64,000 bases of DNA from Phyllostachys edulis (Eukaryota; Streptophyta; Magnoliopsida; Poales; Poaceae), in assembly GCA_036346405.1 (NCBI GenBank), contig CM070562.1, positions 78,139,482 to 78,203,481 on the forward strand, given 5' to 3'. The position numbers and the translations under genes are program-made. Under the pieces are notes generated by a model. The model searched no databases. It saw nothing but the letters and a program-made list of their open reading frames with translations, and was not told the DNA's origin. Positions 11,738 to 23,597 of the stretch are shown piece after piece; the stretch's first letter is position 1; the number at the start of each line of letters is the position of its first letter.

Positions 11738-11812
11738 CTTGTGGGTAAAACTGTACACCTTTGCAGAGTGTAAAATCTATTCGAATAGTCGCGTCCTCGG
11801 TTATGGACATGC
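11738..11812 (+). promoter_or_regulatory. Conserved LTR palindromic box, copy 2
   Basis: CTTGTGGGTAAAACTGTACA, TTGCAGAGTG, CTATTCGAATAG (12-bp perfect palindrome), TCGCGTCCTCGG and TTATGGACATGC follow in the shared order. It lies about 1.0 kb before the LTR end. Confidence 0.5.
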
Positions 11813-12140
11813 CCGGTTCTTTCACGCAAGGGGTAGACTATTTTCTTAAAAATTGTGGTCGTGGTGGGTTCCGAGTGGTTTGTCTCACGACCTGGGTGGT
11901 CGTGGGTGGTCAGTGCTCACGACCTGGTGGTCGTGAGTGGTCTGGGCACTTGACCAGGGTGGTCGTGTGTTGCTTTCAAAGAGAACTTGCCTACTTATGT
12001 ATTAGTTTTTGTCAACTTATGCTTTGTAATCTACTTATTGTATTTTTGTTAAATGTTGCTTTCTGCAAAACTAACCATACAGCTGTTCCTTGTCAAGCTT
12101 TGCATAAATATTATGTGCATACATTTTCCCTATGACTTGC

Positions 12141-12161
12141 TGAGTACATTCAAAGTACTCA
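12141..12161 (+). other. Conserved LTR hairpin, copy 2
   Basis: TGAGTAC (12141-12147) pairs with GTACTCA (12155-12161) across a 7-nt loop. Confidence 0.5.
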
Positions 12162-12382
12162 TGGCTTGTGCCCTCTGGTTAATCAGCAGCCGGAGAGCTC
12201 TCTAGGAGCTCCGAGCTCTTTGGAGAAGATCTCTTTGAGGACCTTGTGCACTAGGGGATGTCCTCCACTCGATAGCCTATGGGCTTGTCAACTGGTTTCC
12301 ATGCTTTAAGGTGTTTCGCTGCAGGTTTTCTTTTGTTGTTTGCTCTGCGTGATACCTCTGTAAACAAGCTTGATAGTAAGGT

Positions 12383-12492
<110 letters not shown>

Positions 12493-12767
12493 TTCATATT
12501 TAGTTTGTGGTATGGTTGTGATATCACCAGCGTTGAGTCTATGCGAGCTAGCTTACTGATCTTGGGACTAACTTAGTGTACAGAGGCCGGGACGTCCGAG
12601 TGGTCCTAGAGACCTCCTGGGTGGTCCTGGAGGACCTCCGGGTGACCTTGGAGACCTCCTGGGTGGTCCTAAGGGACTTCCGTGTGGTCTTGGGGATCTC
12701 TCGGGTGGTCCTGGAGGGCCTCCGGGTGATCCCGTAAGACCTCCTCGGTTCGGGTCCTCACATGATC

Positions 12768-13449
12768 CTTGCGATAGTGTACCCATACTAAATCACAAGG
12801 TTGAAACAGCACATTCTTTCTTTTCTTGTTCACCTTCTCAGCATAATACTTCGTCTTCTTCTCAATTTCAGCCTTCGTTTTCAAATGCAATTGCTTCACA
12901 AAATTAGCTCGTTTGGAAGCCTCCATATTAGCACGATCTGAAGGTGGTAGTGGCAACAAATCCAGTAGCGTAATTGGCTTAAAACCATATACCACCTCAA
13001 ACGAGCACAGCTGTGTAGTGGAGTGCATAGCCCGGTTGTAAGCGAATTCCACGTGTGGCAAACAATCCTCCCACTCACGCAGATTCTTCTTTATCAAGGC
13101 TCATAGCAGCATGGAGAGTGTTCGGTTGACCACCTCCGTTTGACCATCGGTTTGTGGATGACAAGTTGTGCTGAATAACAACTTCATCCCCACTTTGCCC
13201 CCACAATGTCTTCCAAAAGTAGCTCATGAACTTCACATCACGATCTGAGACAATGGTCCTTGGAACACCATGAAGTTGCATGATCTCCCTGAAAAGCAAG
13301 TCAGCAACATGTGACGCATCGTCGCTCTTGTGGCACGGAATGAAATGTGCCATCTTAGAAAAACGATCCACAACCACAAATATAGAATCCCTGCCTAGTT
13401 CTTGGTAGCCCCAACACAAAATCCATGCTAATATCTTCCCAAGGAACAT
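12768..13449 (-). pseudogene. Gypsy integrase core and C-terminal part (broken by frameshifts)
   Basis: From right to left: DSIFVVVDRFSKMAHFIPCH, then HGVPRTIVSDRDVKF (second catalytic Asp) and, after a frameshift near 13200, TDGQTEVVNRTLSM (contains the catalytic Glu, 13115-13160). A further frameshift leads into EDCLPHVEFAYNRAMHSTT and DLVWVHYRKD at 12768, where the solo LTR interrupts the gene. Catalytic residues are still visible, but at least two frameshifts make the copy inactive. Confidence 0.8.
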
Positions 13450-14287
13450 TAAGGACGAGTAAAGGAGTGTACAAACCGTGTGGATTCAACTTGGATTTAG
13501 CCTTGTGACAAGTAATACAACATTGGACAAACCTGTCCACATCTCGCCTCATCTTGGGCCAATAGAAGTGATCGCTCAACATCAACAGAGTCTTTTTGCG
13601 TCCAAAATAGCCCATCAAACCACCTGCATGTGCTTCTTGCAACAAAAACAAATGAATGGACGATTCTGGAACACACAACTTATTAGCACGAAAAAGGAAT
13701 CCATCATGTATGTGAAACTTATCCCAACCTTTCCCATCTTTGCACTTGGAGTAAGGAATCAAAAAATCATGATCAGCTGCATACAAATCACGCAAACTTT
13801 CTAATCCAGGGACTTGAACTCCTACTTGAGTCAAAAGCACGCTTTTCCTACATAAAGCATCAGCAACCACATTGTCCTTCCCCTTCTTATATTTCACAAT
13901 GTATGGGAAAAATTCAATGAACTCTACCCATTTGGTATGTCTACGGTTCAGGTTTGCTTGACCCTTTAAATACTTCAATGCTTCATGATCAGAATGAATA
14001 ATAAACTCTTTACGCCATAAATAGTGTTGCCATGTTTCTAAAGCACGCACTAACGCATAAAGTTCTTTGTCATAGACCGAATAATTTAATTGAGCACCAT
14101 CTAGTTTCTCACTAAAATAAGCTACCGGTCTACCCCCTTGCATTAAAACACCGCCAATACCCAGTCCACTAGCATCACACTCAATTTTGAAATTTTTAGT
14201 GAAATCAGGTAAAACAAGCAACAGTGTTTCAGTCAAGCGTTTCTTAAGTTTAGCAAAAGCATTTTCTTGCGCTACCCCCCCCCCCAA
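13355..14287 (-). pseudogene. Gypsy RNase H and integrase zinc-binding domain
   Basis: A 310-codon open stretch. RNase H signature: KIECDASGLGIGGVLMQ, then YDKELYALVRAL and HSDHEALKYL; the DA-E-D residues are visible. The H2C2 zinc finger of the integrase follows (HAGGLMGYFG...CCITCHKAK), then PWEDISMDFVLGLP with the first catalytic Asp. It is out of frame with RT because of a C homopolymer (C10-12) at 14274-14285 and loses frame again near 13400. Confidence 0.85.
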
Positions 14288-15060
14288 AATTCAACACCCT
14301 TTTTAGTAAGTTCATTCAATGGGGCAGTGACAGTGCTAAAATCCTTAACAAAGTGCCGATAAAAACCAACGAGACCATGAAAGCTCCTAATCTGACTTAC
14401 GTTCACAGGAGTTGGCCAATTTTTAATCGTTTCAATTTTAGATTCATCTACTTCAACTCCTTGCACAGAAACAACATATCCCAAAAAGATTACACGATCT
14501 TTGCAGAATGTGCACTTCTCTAAGTTACCAAACAGTTTAGCATCGTGTAAAATTTTTAGAACTTGTCTAATATGGTCAATGTGTTCAGATTCAGTGCAAC
14601 TGTAAATTAGGATATCATCAAAGTACACAACTACAAATTTACCAATCAAATGCCTTAAAACATGATTCATTAAACGCATGAATGTACTAGGTGCATTAGT
14701 TAAACCAAATAGCATTACAAACCACTCATACAAACCAAATTTTATCTTAAAGGCTATTTTCCACTCATCCCCTTTGTGCATCCTAATTTGATGGTAACCA
14801 CTACGCAAATCTATTTTAGAGAAAATAACAACACCACTCAATTCGTCTAGCATATCATCTAAGCGAGGAATATGATGACGATATTGAATAGTGACATTAT
14901 TAATCACTCTACAATCTACACACATACTCCATGAACCATCTTTCTTAGGAACTAAAATAACAGGAACAGAGCAAGGACTTAGGCTTTCACGAACTTACCC
15001 TTTAGATAGAAGCTCTTGTACTTGTTTCTGAATTTCCTTTGTTTCCTCGGGGTTGGTGCG
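14272..15060 (-). pseudogene. Gypsy reverse transcriptase
   Basis: Open from 14925 to 14272. It has CVDCRVINNVTIQYRHHIPR, the SKIDLRSGYHQIRM motif, FGLTNAPSTFMRLMN and the catalytic YFDDILIYS box. The N-terminal part between 15069 and 14926 is conserved but interrupted by a TAA (14995-14997) within SKG-VRES and by a stop at 15070-15072 (TGA for an expected Arg before PPYRTN). Confidence 0.9.
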
Positions 15061-15069
15061 GTATGGTGG

Positions 15070-16578
15070 TCAATTGGGCAGTGACGCTCCTGGAATCAAG
15101 TCGATCTTATGTTCAACCCCGCGAATTGGTGGCAGCCCAGCGAGTACCTCCTCTGGAAACACGTCGTTGAATTCCTGCAAAACATGAGAAACACCACTAG
15201 GAAGGGAAGTTAAGTCATTAGTAGCAAGCAATGCATCCTTGTACACAAGTACAAAGTGCATCAGAGTGGGATTCTCACTCAACTCTCTAATTTCTGATTT
15301 GGAGGCTATCATTACTAACTTGTTCTCTCCCTCACTTTTCTTTTTACCACTCAGATTTGGCTTGTGGCGCTCACTCACCGAAGGTGGAATCACTCTATTC
15401 TTCCCTCTTTCACTCTCACTCTCTACTTTTACTTCCGTCTTTTGCACAGAATCATTTACAATTTCAGCAGGGGTAAGTGGTTTTAACAACACATCCTTGT
15501 TGTTCCACTTGAATTTGTAGCAGTTGTTGCGCCCATCATGTATGGCAGCACAATCATATTGCCATGGTCTACCCAGCAGTAGATGGCAAACAGTCATAAG
15601 CACAACATCACAATCAACGGTATCATGGTATGTGCCAATCTGAAAGCGTATATGTACCATGTAGGTCACCTTCATCTCTCCATTCTCACTTAACCACTGA
15701 ACATGGTAAGGATGAGGATGTGGAATAAACTTTAGTCCCAACTTGGTGCATAACTCTTTGCTCGCCAAATTGTGACAACTACCACTGTCGATTATCACTA
15801 TGCATGCTTTCCCCTTTCCCACTTGTGCGCGGGTGTGAAACAGGTTGCATCGCTGTTCCATAGATGGCTTGGGTAGCACACTTAACACCTTCTGCGTGCA
15901 AATCACCGTAGGCAGATTAACGGCGCTGCACACTAGTTGCCCATCTCCATCCTCCTTGTCCACATCATCAAAGCGATCAAAATCAGCAAATGGGTCGTCT
16001 TCATCTTCACTAGCTGATGCATACTCGCCCGCTTCAGTGTACAACATGGTCTTGTTATTTGGGAAATCTTTCTGCATATGACCACGTCCCAAGCACTTGA
16101 AGCATTGTATATCAGGAGTTCTTGCTGTAGAGCCCACCGAAGAAGTGCCACTTGCAGCTGGTTGTGCACTTCTCCTTGCAAGGGCTGGGGGCTCCTCCTT
16201 CTTGCCACTTGGTGCACTCCGGGAAGTTGAACCACTAATAGGAGAAGCACTCTTTCTCAGAAAAGGCTTAGGCACAAATTTGCCGCGACCCGAAGGACCA
16301 CGAGCAGAAAACCGTGCATCTTCCTTCAATTGTTGTTCAACTTTCGTTGCTTGGTGCACCAGCTCACATGTATTGTTATATGGTTGAAAATTGACAATGC
16401 GCTTGATATTGTGATTCAGGCCAGCAAGATATCGTGCCATGGTTTGCTCTTCATTTTTGTGCACTTTGGCATGAATCATAGCCTGTTCCATCTCTTTATA
16501 ATACTCCTCTGTAGTTTTAGTTCCTTGTTTCAGATTCTGAAGCTTGCTGAAAAGAGAACGTGTATAATGCTTTGGCAC
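15070..16578 (-). pseudogene. Gypsy gag C-terminus, zinc knuckle and protease
   Basis: A 502-codon open stretch. It starts inside gag (LFSKLQNLKQGTKTTEEYY), followed by a basic, Ser/Pro-rich part and a zinc knuckle CFKCLGRGHMQKDF whose last zinc ligand is Phe instead of Cys. The aspartic protease motif is VIIDSGSCHNLAS (normally DSGAT/DSGS type), followed by LLGRPW. It ends with the linker to RT (GVEHKIDLIPGASLPN). A one-base deletion near 16578 separates it from the gag N-terminus. Confidence 0.85.
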
Positions 16579-17309
16579 AAACGAGCATGCATATCTGTCT
16601 TCATATCAACCCAAGTGGCCACAGGTGGTTCTCCCCGTTCAGCTTGTTGATGCTCCACTTGGTCCCACCATAAAAGAGCATACCCATCAAATTCCACAGC
16701 AGCAAGCTTCAATTTTCTGTCTTCGGAACATCGCTGCAAACGGAATAATTTATCCACTTTCAACTCCCATGTGAGGTACTTTTCAGGATCAGTTCCTCCT
16801 TGAAATTTGGGAATGCTCAGCTTGACCTTTCCCAAATCGTCATCATCATGCTGTCGATGACGATAATTATCATTGCGGTGTAAGTGAAGGTCTTCGTCCC
16901 AATCAACATCATATGCGGCAGCACCATCTTGACCAAAACCTTGGGCACGCCCACGGCCACGTCCAAGGCCAGGAGGACGCCTTGCATTAGTAGTGGCATG
17001 GTCACAGTGCATTTGCTCAGCATGAACAGCGAACTCAGCATGGGCCTCATCAGCTTCTGGACCATCTACACTTCCAACATCTCCTCGGTTGCCCCCAAGC
17101 ATCTCCTTGATTTCAGCAATGCCTTGGCGCAAGGTATTGATCTCATTAGCAACTCATAGCTCCCCACTCTACATATCCTCGCCAATAATTGCAGCCACAT
17201 CATCCAGGTTCTTCATGAACTCCCGTTGTAACTCAGCGCGCAATGCATCAAACCGGTACTACGGGACTGATGCATTAGGATCCTCCACCTCCGCTTCAGA
17301 TCCTATCAT
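16540..17309 (-). pseudogene. Gypsy gag N-terminal half
   Basis: The frame begins at a Met at 17307-17309 (MIGSEAEVEDPNASVP) and reads through three stops between 17270 and 17150, then is open from 17132. It has the retrotransposon gag core: KVKLSIPKFQGGTDPEKYL, then W-ELKVDKLF and WWDQVE. It runs out of frame at about 16578, where the next segment takes over one base shifted (CGT TTG TGC in place of an expected CGT TTT GTG). The acidic His/Asp-rich stretch before the core is typical of this group. Confidence 0.8.
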
Positions 17310-18948
17310 GGTTAGTGAAGCACACAACAAAGTATAGGTGGATATATGTGGAGATCACTCAACTCACAATTCAGAACAAAGTAGAGTTTCTTTAACGTTC
17401 CGGAAAGAATTAAGATCAACAAAACTTACACTTCAGGGCAGCAGGAAAAACAAGGGGATGTGTGAGCGAATTTCAAGAGCAAAGCTATGCACGACATAGG
17501 AGTATATTGGAGCTTGGTAGGGTAGGTGTATACCTACTCAATTATGCAATTCTAGGATGTTAAGCTAAGTAATAATCCAACCTAGAATACTTGATCCAGA
17601 AGTTTTAAGTGAAGCGTATGAACACACACGCAAAGATAAATGTGACAATGCAAACAAGGAATGAACTAGTGAGATACAATCTGAATTTGAGATTGAACTA
17701 GTTCGTTTTGCACTAAGTACTAGGAGAGAAGCTAGCCAATTGCAAAATGTATATGTTAGGGCACAAGATTGCTCAAAGACAAAGAGATACACCAACTGAA
17801 ATCCGTACTGGTACTATAGCACCTGAAATTATGCTTGGTTACTGTAGCAATCAGCAAAAAGATTTTTATTATATCTTCCTCTCTTTTCTTTCTCAAAAAT
17901 TGTGTTTTTGCTCTCTGTTTTTTATACTCTTTTTTTTCAATGCCAAGGCTCTTTCTATATGCGGCTACCTTTTCCTTTCTTCTCTCTTTTTGCAATAGCC
18001 GAAAAGGGTTTTTGCTCCCCTTTGGTTTTGCGCAATCCTCACAAATCAGTAAGTGTATATAAGCTTAATGAGCGGCCCTAGTGCAATATCGAAAGCTAGT
18101 CTCAAGATGAAAAGATATAAGTGATACTCAAGCAACCCAATGTGGTTCGGCTGTGGCCACCACTCGGTTTGGTTATGCAACTGGAAACTGAATCAAAGTG
18201 AGACACCACTTCCGAAACTGAAATTGAAGGATTATGAAAGAAAATTTGGGAGTTTGGCTCGGACTCTGTGCTTACCAAAAGAATTCAGAAAGGAATCATG
18301 TGGATCAAATTCGAACAGCAGCCAAGAGATCGAAACCAACTCTACAAACTTGATAATATATATTCGGCCAGCCCAACCAAGCAAGGATGGCGCACGTCAA
18401 AGGGAGAAGGTGCGGCTAGGATTTACCCAAACCGAACCGACTCAACAAAAATGATGCGGCACAAGGAGTGCTCGGCTAGGGTTTGCAGGTGGCCGAAAAA
18501 CAAGTTGTGATCAAATTGGCCAAACCGAGAGAGTTCGGGAAGGACACGGCACAAGGTGGCGGCTAGGGTTTGCCAACTTCGGCCTACCTTCTCTTCTTCC
18601 CACAGCAAGATACAAAGATGAAGCTAGGGTTTGCAACGGCCAACCCGAAAGCCAACCTCCTCTCTCCCCACGACAAAGGAGCTCACGGGCAAAGGAGAAA
18701 CCGACTAGAGTTTGCAATTTTTTTGTTTTGGATTATGCGGAATAGAAAGATGAAGCTACGCAAAGGAAACACGACGATCAGCACAGTAAAAAAAATTTCT
18801 AATGGACTAAAACCTAACAAAACTCCACAAAATAACATATTGAACTACGGATAACCTAAATTTTCTTTTGTTTGCGGCTTTAGCTAAATAGGACAGAAAA
18901 GAAGAATATTGAATTAAAAGGATAATGGTTCTACCAAGTGCACTTGAC
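17310..18948 (-). other. Leader between primer-binding site and gag of the CRM-like element
   Basis: Non-coding, about 1.6 kb. No domain is recognisable in any frame. It contains several GGCTAGGGTTTGC-type repeats (18410-18715, for example GGCTAGGGTTTGC and AGCTAGGGTTTGCAA) in degenerate tandem arrangement. Confidence 0.6.
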
Positions 18949-18960
18949 GCTCTGATACCA
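18949..18960 (-). other. Initiator-Met tRNA primer-binding site
   Basis: On the minus strand TGGTATCAGAGC begins two bases after the LTR end ...GCATCA. This is the complement of the initiator-Met tRNA 3' end used by most plant LTR retrotransposons. Confidence 0.85.
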
Positions 18961-18962
18961 CC

Positions 18963-19521
18963 TGATGCGGGGTACCCGATGTTCTCGACGTAGAACCTCT
19001 TGATAACTTGTGTATCCTGACGAACCGCTAGCTGATCCCCTGCACCAATGCATGGACTTGCAGCTCTTTGCAAAATTCGCCTAAACACACACATGTGTCG
19101 GTTACTATTCACATTGTGGACTTGGGCTTCCTTCCTAGTTCCTCCACATGGGCTTTGTGCTTGACCACTTGGGCCTTGATCCCTCGCTTGGCCGCACGGA
19201 CCTTGGCCCTCTCCTCCTTGGCCGAATGGGCCATAGGCCCACACCTTGACCTCTTCATTTGATGGTCTTCCTTGGATGATGGCCGCATATCCTTGATCTC
19301 GGTCCATTGCTGAATCTTCAAACCCGAGCACAAGAAAAACACTACTTTTAGTTAGTATAAAATTCTCATTAAAATCAATGACATGTTCATTAAGGAGTAA
19401 GTTCACCTGAGTTTGTAGTTTCTTGGCACGTGCTCTTGTTATTGGTCCTGTTGGCAACTCGATGCGTATATCATGAGCATTAGGTGGAGGGGAAGAAGAT
19501 GTCATAGAGATGCCCTCACCA
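18963..19521 (-). repeat. 5' LTR of the CRM-like element (internally deleted)
   Basis: On the minus strand it runs from TGGTGAGGGCATC (19521) to TACCCCGCATCA (18963), about 559 bp. It has the same pol-tail coding sequence (GPITRARAKKLQTQVNLLL) as the 3' LTR. It lacks about 260-270 bp present in the 3' LTR at about 8032-8285. The first bases TGGTG differ from TGATG in the other two LTRs of the family. Confidence 0.75.
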
Positions 19522-20244
19522 ATTTAATTATGACTAACTTAGTCATATCTGTAGTGCTTAACTAGTTGTTATGATTGCTTGTTATTGTCTAGTTTTATTT
19601 GGCACTATTAGTGTGGTTAATTTAATAATAGAATTTGTGTGGATCCTACCTTTTTATACTATCATTCCATGAGACTGCACAATTATATTAAATTGTCCTA
19701 ACTAAAACTCAAAGTATTTATTCATGGTTTAGGACCCTATTGCCATTTAGGCATCCTAAATTACAAGATTATTTTTCAGTATGTGCTCATTTAAATTTGG
19801 GCCTTATCATAAATGTTAATAATTCATTATTTCATTATTATTGTAAATTTTATTCGCTTGCCTCCTCACTACTAACCTTGGCCTAGGTTTTACTGCCATT
19901 TGCTAGTGATCAATTTTAATTACTTTTTATTCCCTTCCTTCTCTTAATCCTTGAATATATATTATCCCATTTGTCATGTTTTAGGATTATTAGATTGAGC
20001 TAATTCTACAAGTTTTTTTGTTACTAGATTGGGGCATAACTCATAATGCAAATTTACCTCTCCAACAAGTCTACATTTTTGTCATAACTATTAATGATCT
20101 AACAAGGTTTTCTAATTAATCATTTAGCCTATTTAATTTACTTGGCATTTAAGAGAAGCTTAGCTATTATCAAGATATTAGCAACATTAACAATATTGGA
20201 AAATTTACTTGGTTTTCAATTTGAAGTATCGTCTTATGAATTTA

Positions 20245-20348
20245 TTCTAAGTGCATACCGATGATTATTAATATCCAATTATTTTACCAATTTTGATTCT
20301 AAGTGCATACTGATGATTATTAATATCTAATTATTTTACCAATTTTGA
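20245..20348. repeat. 52-bp tandem duplication
   Basis: Two adjacent 52-bp copies starting TTCTAAGTGCATAC differ at only two positions (20245-20296 and 20297-20348). Confidence 0.9.
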
Positions 20349-20404
20349 TTAACCACCTCAGAACCTATTGCTACTATTGTCATTATCATAACTATGGCCT
20401 AGGG

Positions 20405-20890
20405 TTCACTTTTCATTTAGACAACTACATTTTAAATCTTGACTCCTAATTAGTTTTGCTCTTTTAGATTAAATGCTAATGGCTAATAAATTAATATACT
20501 TTTCAATCAACTTGTTTTGGCATTTGACATGGCTCTATCTCACTATTCCATTCCAATTTCCTAATTGTTCATCTACTTTATTCATAATTTTCCTAATTGA
20601 AGTATTCACTAACCTTTTTTTTTTGGTATATCCAAATGTTGGGTGGAGGTTCACTGTTTATATAAATAGCCATATTTCAATCCTTGATTTCAAGTTAGCT
20701 TGCTCTTTTAGCCTAGATGCCATTGGCTAAATGAATTCACAAAATCTCTAATCTTGCTTTTGCATTTAACATGGCTCTAGCTCATTGTCCCCATTGCAAT
20801 TTCCCTGAATTTCCCTTACCGTTCAAACATACTATTAAAATGAATTTGCTGAATTGAAGTGTTGTTAGCTAATCTTCTCACTAATCAAAT
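20405..20890. repeat. Diverged ~240-bp tandem repeat
   Basis: Two successive segments share GGTTCACT...CAATC/TCTTGA...GCTCTTTTAG...TGCTAATGGCTAA...ACATGGCTCTA...CTAATTG/TGAATTGAAGT in the same order. It lies within the AT-rich end of the minus-strand LTR. The boundaries are approximate. Confidence 0.55.
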
Positions 20891-22736
20891 TTCAATTTGT
20901 TAAATAATTTTTTGAGTGACCCAATTGTCGGTCACAAAGCCTACTAGCAAATGCAATTGGTCTCCTTACAAGCGGGTCCCACTGTTAGTGGCTCAATACA
21001 CATAGAGAGAGAAAGCACAGAGAGCAAGGACCAGAGAGGGCAGAACAGAGGAGGCTAGGAGCGGCTCGGGCTGCAATCGTCACCGGCAAGCGGGCGACAG
21101 TGAGGCGGCGGCGACCCCCAAAATGGGTTATCAGAGTAACAAGGAGGTCAAGGGTGGTGGCGCAGCTCGGGCGGCACAGCGGCAGCGTGTGGCAACTGGC
21201 CGTGAGGAGGAAACAAGGTCGGCGGCACTCGGATGGGAAAGGGGAAAAACTTGAGAGAGCATGAGCACTAGGGAGTCATGTGGAGCTCACCGGAGCACTC
21301 GATGGAGATGGGGAGGTGCCGAAGCGGTCCAGCAACGGGAACCCGAGGAGGCGCGATGATGTCGTCGTGGCGGCAGTGCTGCAGAGAGAGGGAGTCAAAA
21401 TGAGTGGTGGGGGAGCTAGAGGATGGTCTGTAGATGCTCTAGGCGTAAAGAATTGGTGCGAAGCTCACCCGAGAAGAAATGGCGATGGCGGCGATGGTTT
21501 CGGTCAAATTTGGGGAAGACGAAGGTGGTGTCATGCTCCTGTGGACGAAGGACCAAATCAAATGAGGGGAAGTGATCATTAGGTGCTGGAGTATGTCGTG
21601 ACGTGGTCCATTAGGGAAGGAGCTCAACGGGTTGGCCGGAACGATGCATGGAGACGACGGCCGCGAACCGAGCATTGCATGATGCGAAGAAGAAGCGGCG
21701 TGTTCCTAGAGCTTTGGCTGCAGAGAGAGAAGAAGGAGGTGAGGGATGGAAAGAGGATGTCAGGGAGATCAAGAGGGACATGATAGAGTAGGTCATAGGC
21801 CGTTGGTGCGGCCGGGAGGCTTGGCGAGTGGCGGCGTCCATGGCTGGCTCGCGACACTTAGCTTTGAGCTCAGCTTGAGCTTGGCGAAGGGAAGAAATGG
21901 TGAGATGAGGTGGGGGAAATGGAGAGGGCGACCGTCCGCACTTGGTGCATGCTTGTAGGGGGCGAAGGATGAAGAAGCTCGCGAGAAACCGCAAGAAGCC
22001 GGTGGCGACTTGCTACTGGTGATGATGCGAGGCGGTAGGGCATGGGCGTAGGCTAGCAAGTGTGACCGAGAGTAGGGAATGGCCGCGACGCAGGGCATGG
22101 GCGTGAGGCAAAACCGGGGGCGGCTCCCCAAAGCCGAGGGCGACGCACTGAGCTGCGGCATGGGCGTGATCGCTGGCTGGCGCGCATGGGGAAAAGCAGC
22201 GTGGAGGAAGAAGGCTCGCAAGTGGGGCCAATTGGTAAGTGAGAGGTGGGAGAAAATGAGATTCTAGGATTTTTGAAAAAGGCTGAGTCGTTTGAGGAAA
22301 ATTTAAATATATAAATCGAGCTCAAAAAATTATGAATTTTTTTGGGGAGGCTTCTAACACAATGTAGTTCATTGTGTAATTTTTCTAGAATTTATTTATT
22401 CTTAATTTGTCTATAAAATTCTTTTAAGCTTCTATTTGTATGCATTTGCATTATTTGATTTGAGGAAAGTTTCAAAACATGCTTAAAATATTTCACCACC
22501 TTATTAACAGTAAAAATACCCCAAGTTTGGATTTTTAGCTTTCATCTTTCATTTCCATTTGTTTTAATTCTCAATTAAGTTTGTATTTCTAAAATTTGAT
22601 TCTTAAGTTTCATAATTAGACAAAAATCTTGAATAAAAATCCAGGAAAAATGAATGTCAATAAAATGCATCAAAAAGTTTTAAAAAGTTCACATTTTCAA
22701 ACAATTGAAAATGAACTGGAATTTTGGGATGTTACA

Positions 22737-23590
22737 TCCTCCTCCTCCTTAATACAACTGGCTGCCTCCTCGACGGCTTGCTCGTCCTCAACGGTGGGGC
22801 GCGGTGGGAGTCCAAGATATGGGAGTTGGGTGGAGTGAGTTGGGGAAGAAAGGGGAATGAATGATTGGGTTGCTTCGAGATTAGTGTAGTTGCTACGTGA
22901 TATAATCCAAAGTAGGACCTCTAAAGGAGGCGTTTAGGGGGCTTCTCAAGATTTTTTTTCTTCTGGTTTGGTGTTCTCTTGCTGAGTGTATTCTTTGGGA
23001 CAAATGTTGTATGTCTCAAACTCCGCTGGTGTTTCGGAACAAACTCCGCTGGTGTTTCAGAACTCTTCTCCGTCTATGATGTAGCCCTTTAGGGTTGGTG
23101 TTTTTATTCTCTTCTTGAAATGAATGGCTAGCTCTTGCCCTTGGTTGAAAAAGAGGGGAGAATCATGTCACTATGCTTTGTGTGTTTTGGCTTTCCTGAC
23201 CAACTAACTGCTCGTGCATGTAGACGATTGACTAATGCTCTGACCACAACACTTTTCGCTCGAAAAAAACCAAAAGTTATTCCAAACAAAAGACTTTTCG
23301 TACCGACTTTTTTCAAAACCGGAAGCCGCCATAATGCAAGAAAGGCATAAGCCCAAAGTCCCGCCACCCCAACTCCCCTGCACGAAACCCTAGCGCTGCC
23401 CTCTCCCGCCCACGCGGCCCCGCCCGCCCGCTCCTCCCTCGCTCCCTCTTCCTCCCGAGCGCCGCCAGCCTCCTCCCTCCGCCCCGCCCGCTCCTCCTCC
23501 CCTGCCGGCGCCGCCGCCCCTCCTCCCTCCTCCTCCCGTACCCGCGCCGCTTCCCTCCTCCTCCCTCCTTCTCCCACTGAAATCCTTCAA
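22737..23590. other. Non-coding stretch before the PPR remnant
   Basis: No gene recognised. It includes a 21-bp direct repeat (CAAACTCCGCTGGTGTTTCGG and near-copy, 23019-23060). The end near 23085-23150 (GGGTTGGTGTTTTTATTC, then CTTGAAATGAATGGCTAGCTC) resembles the 3' terminus of a plant LINE, with low confidence. From 23370 it becomes very GC-rich, probably the 5' end of the PPR gene. Confidence 0.35.
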
Positions 23591-23597
23591 GCTCCTC

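Larger units (their letters stand above)
19522..22736 (-). mobile_element. Minus-strand LTR of the TGTAACATCCC type with AT-rich repeats
   Basis: On the minus strand it starts at 22736 with TGTAACATCCCAAAATTCC. The first 1.7 kb (22736-21000) parallels the LTR at 4065-7422: a similar TT-rich start, a TTGTGTAATTTTTC block and a GC-rich part with GAGCTCACCGGAGCACTCGA. The rest (21000-19522) is AT-rich with internal duplications. The far end is not defined because the CRM-like element abuts it at 19521. It may continue on the other side of that element. Confidence 0.5.

Noticed and set aside
19522..22736. Idea that this LTR and 4065-7422 are the two LTRs of one element
   Set aside because: The outer flanks (AGTTT on the left, TCCTC on the right) do not match, whereas 4065-7422 has its own near-matching flanks; the AT-rich ends also differ.
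22985..23150. LINE 3' end
   Set aside because: Only the terminal sequence style resembles a LINE; no reverse transcriptase or clear poly(A) tail with target duplication was found, so it is mentioned only within the non-coding entry.
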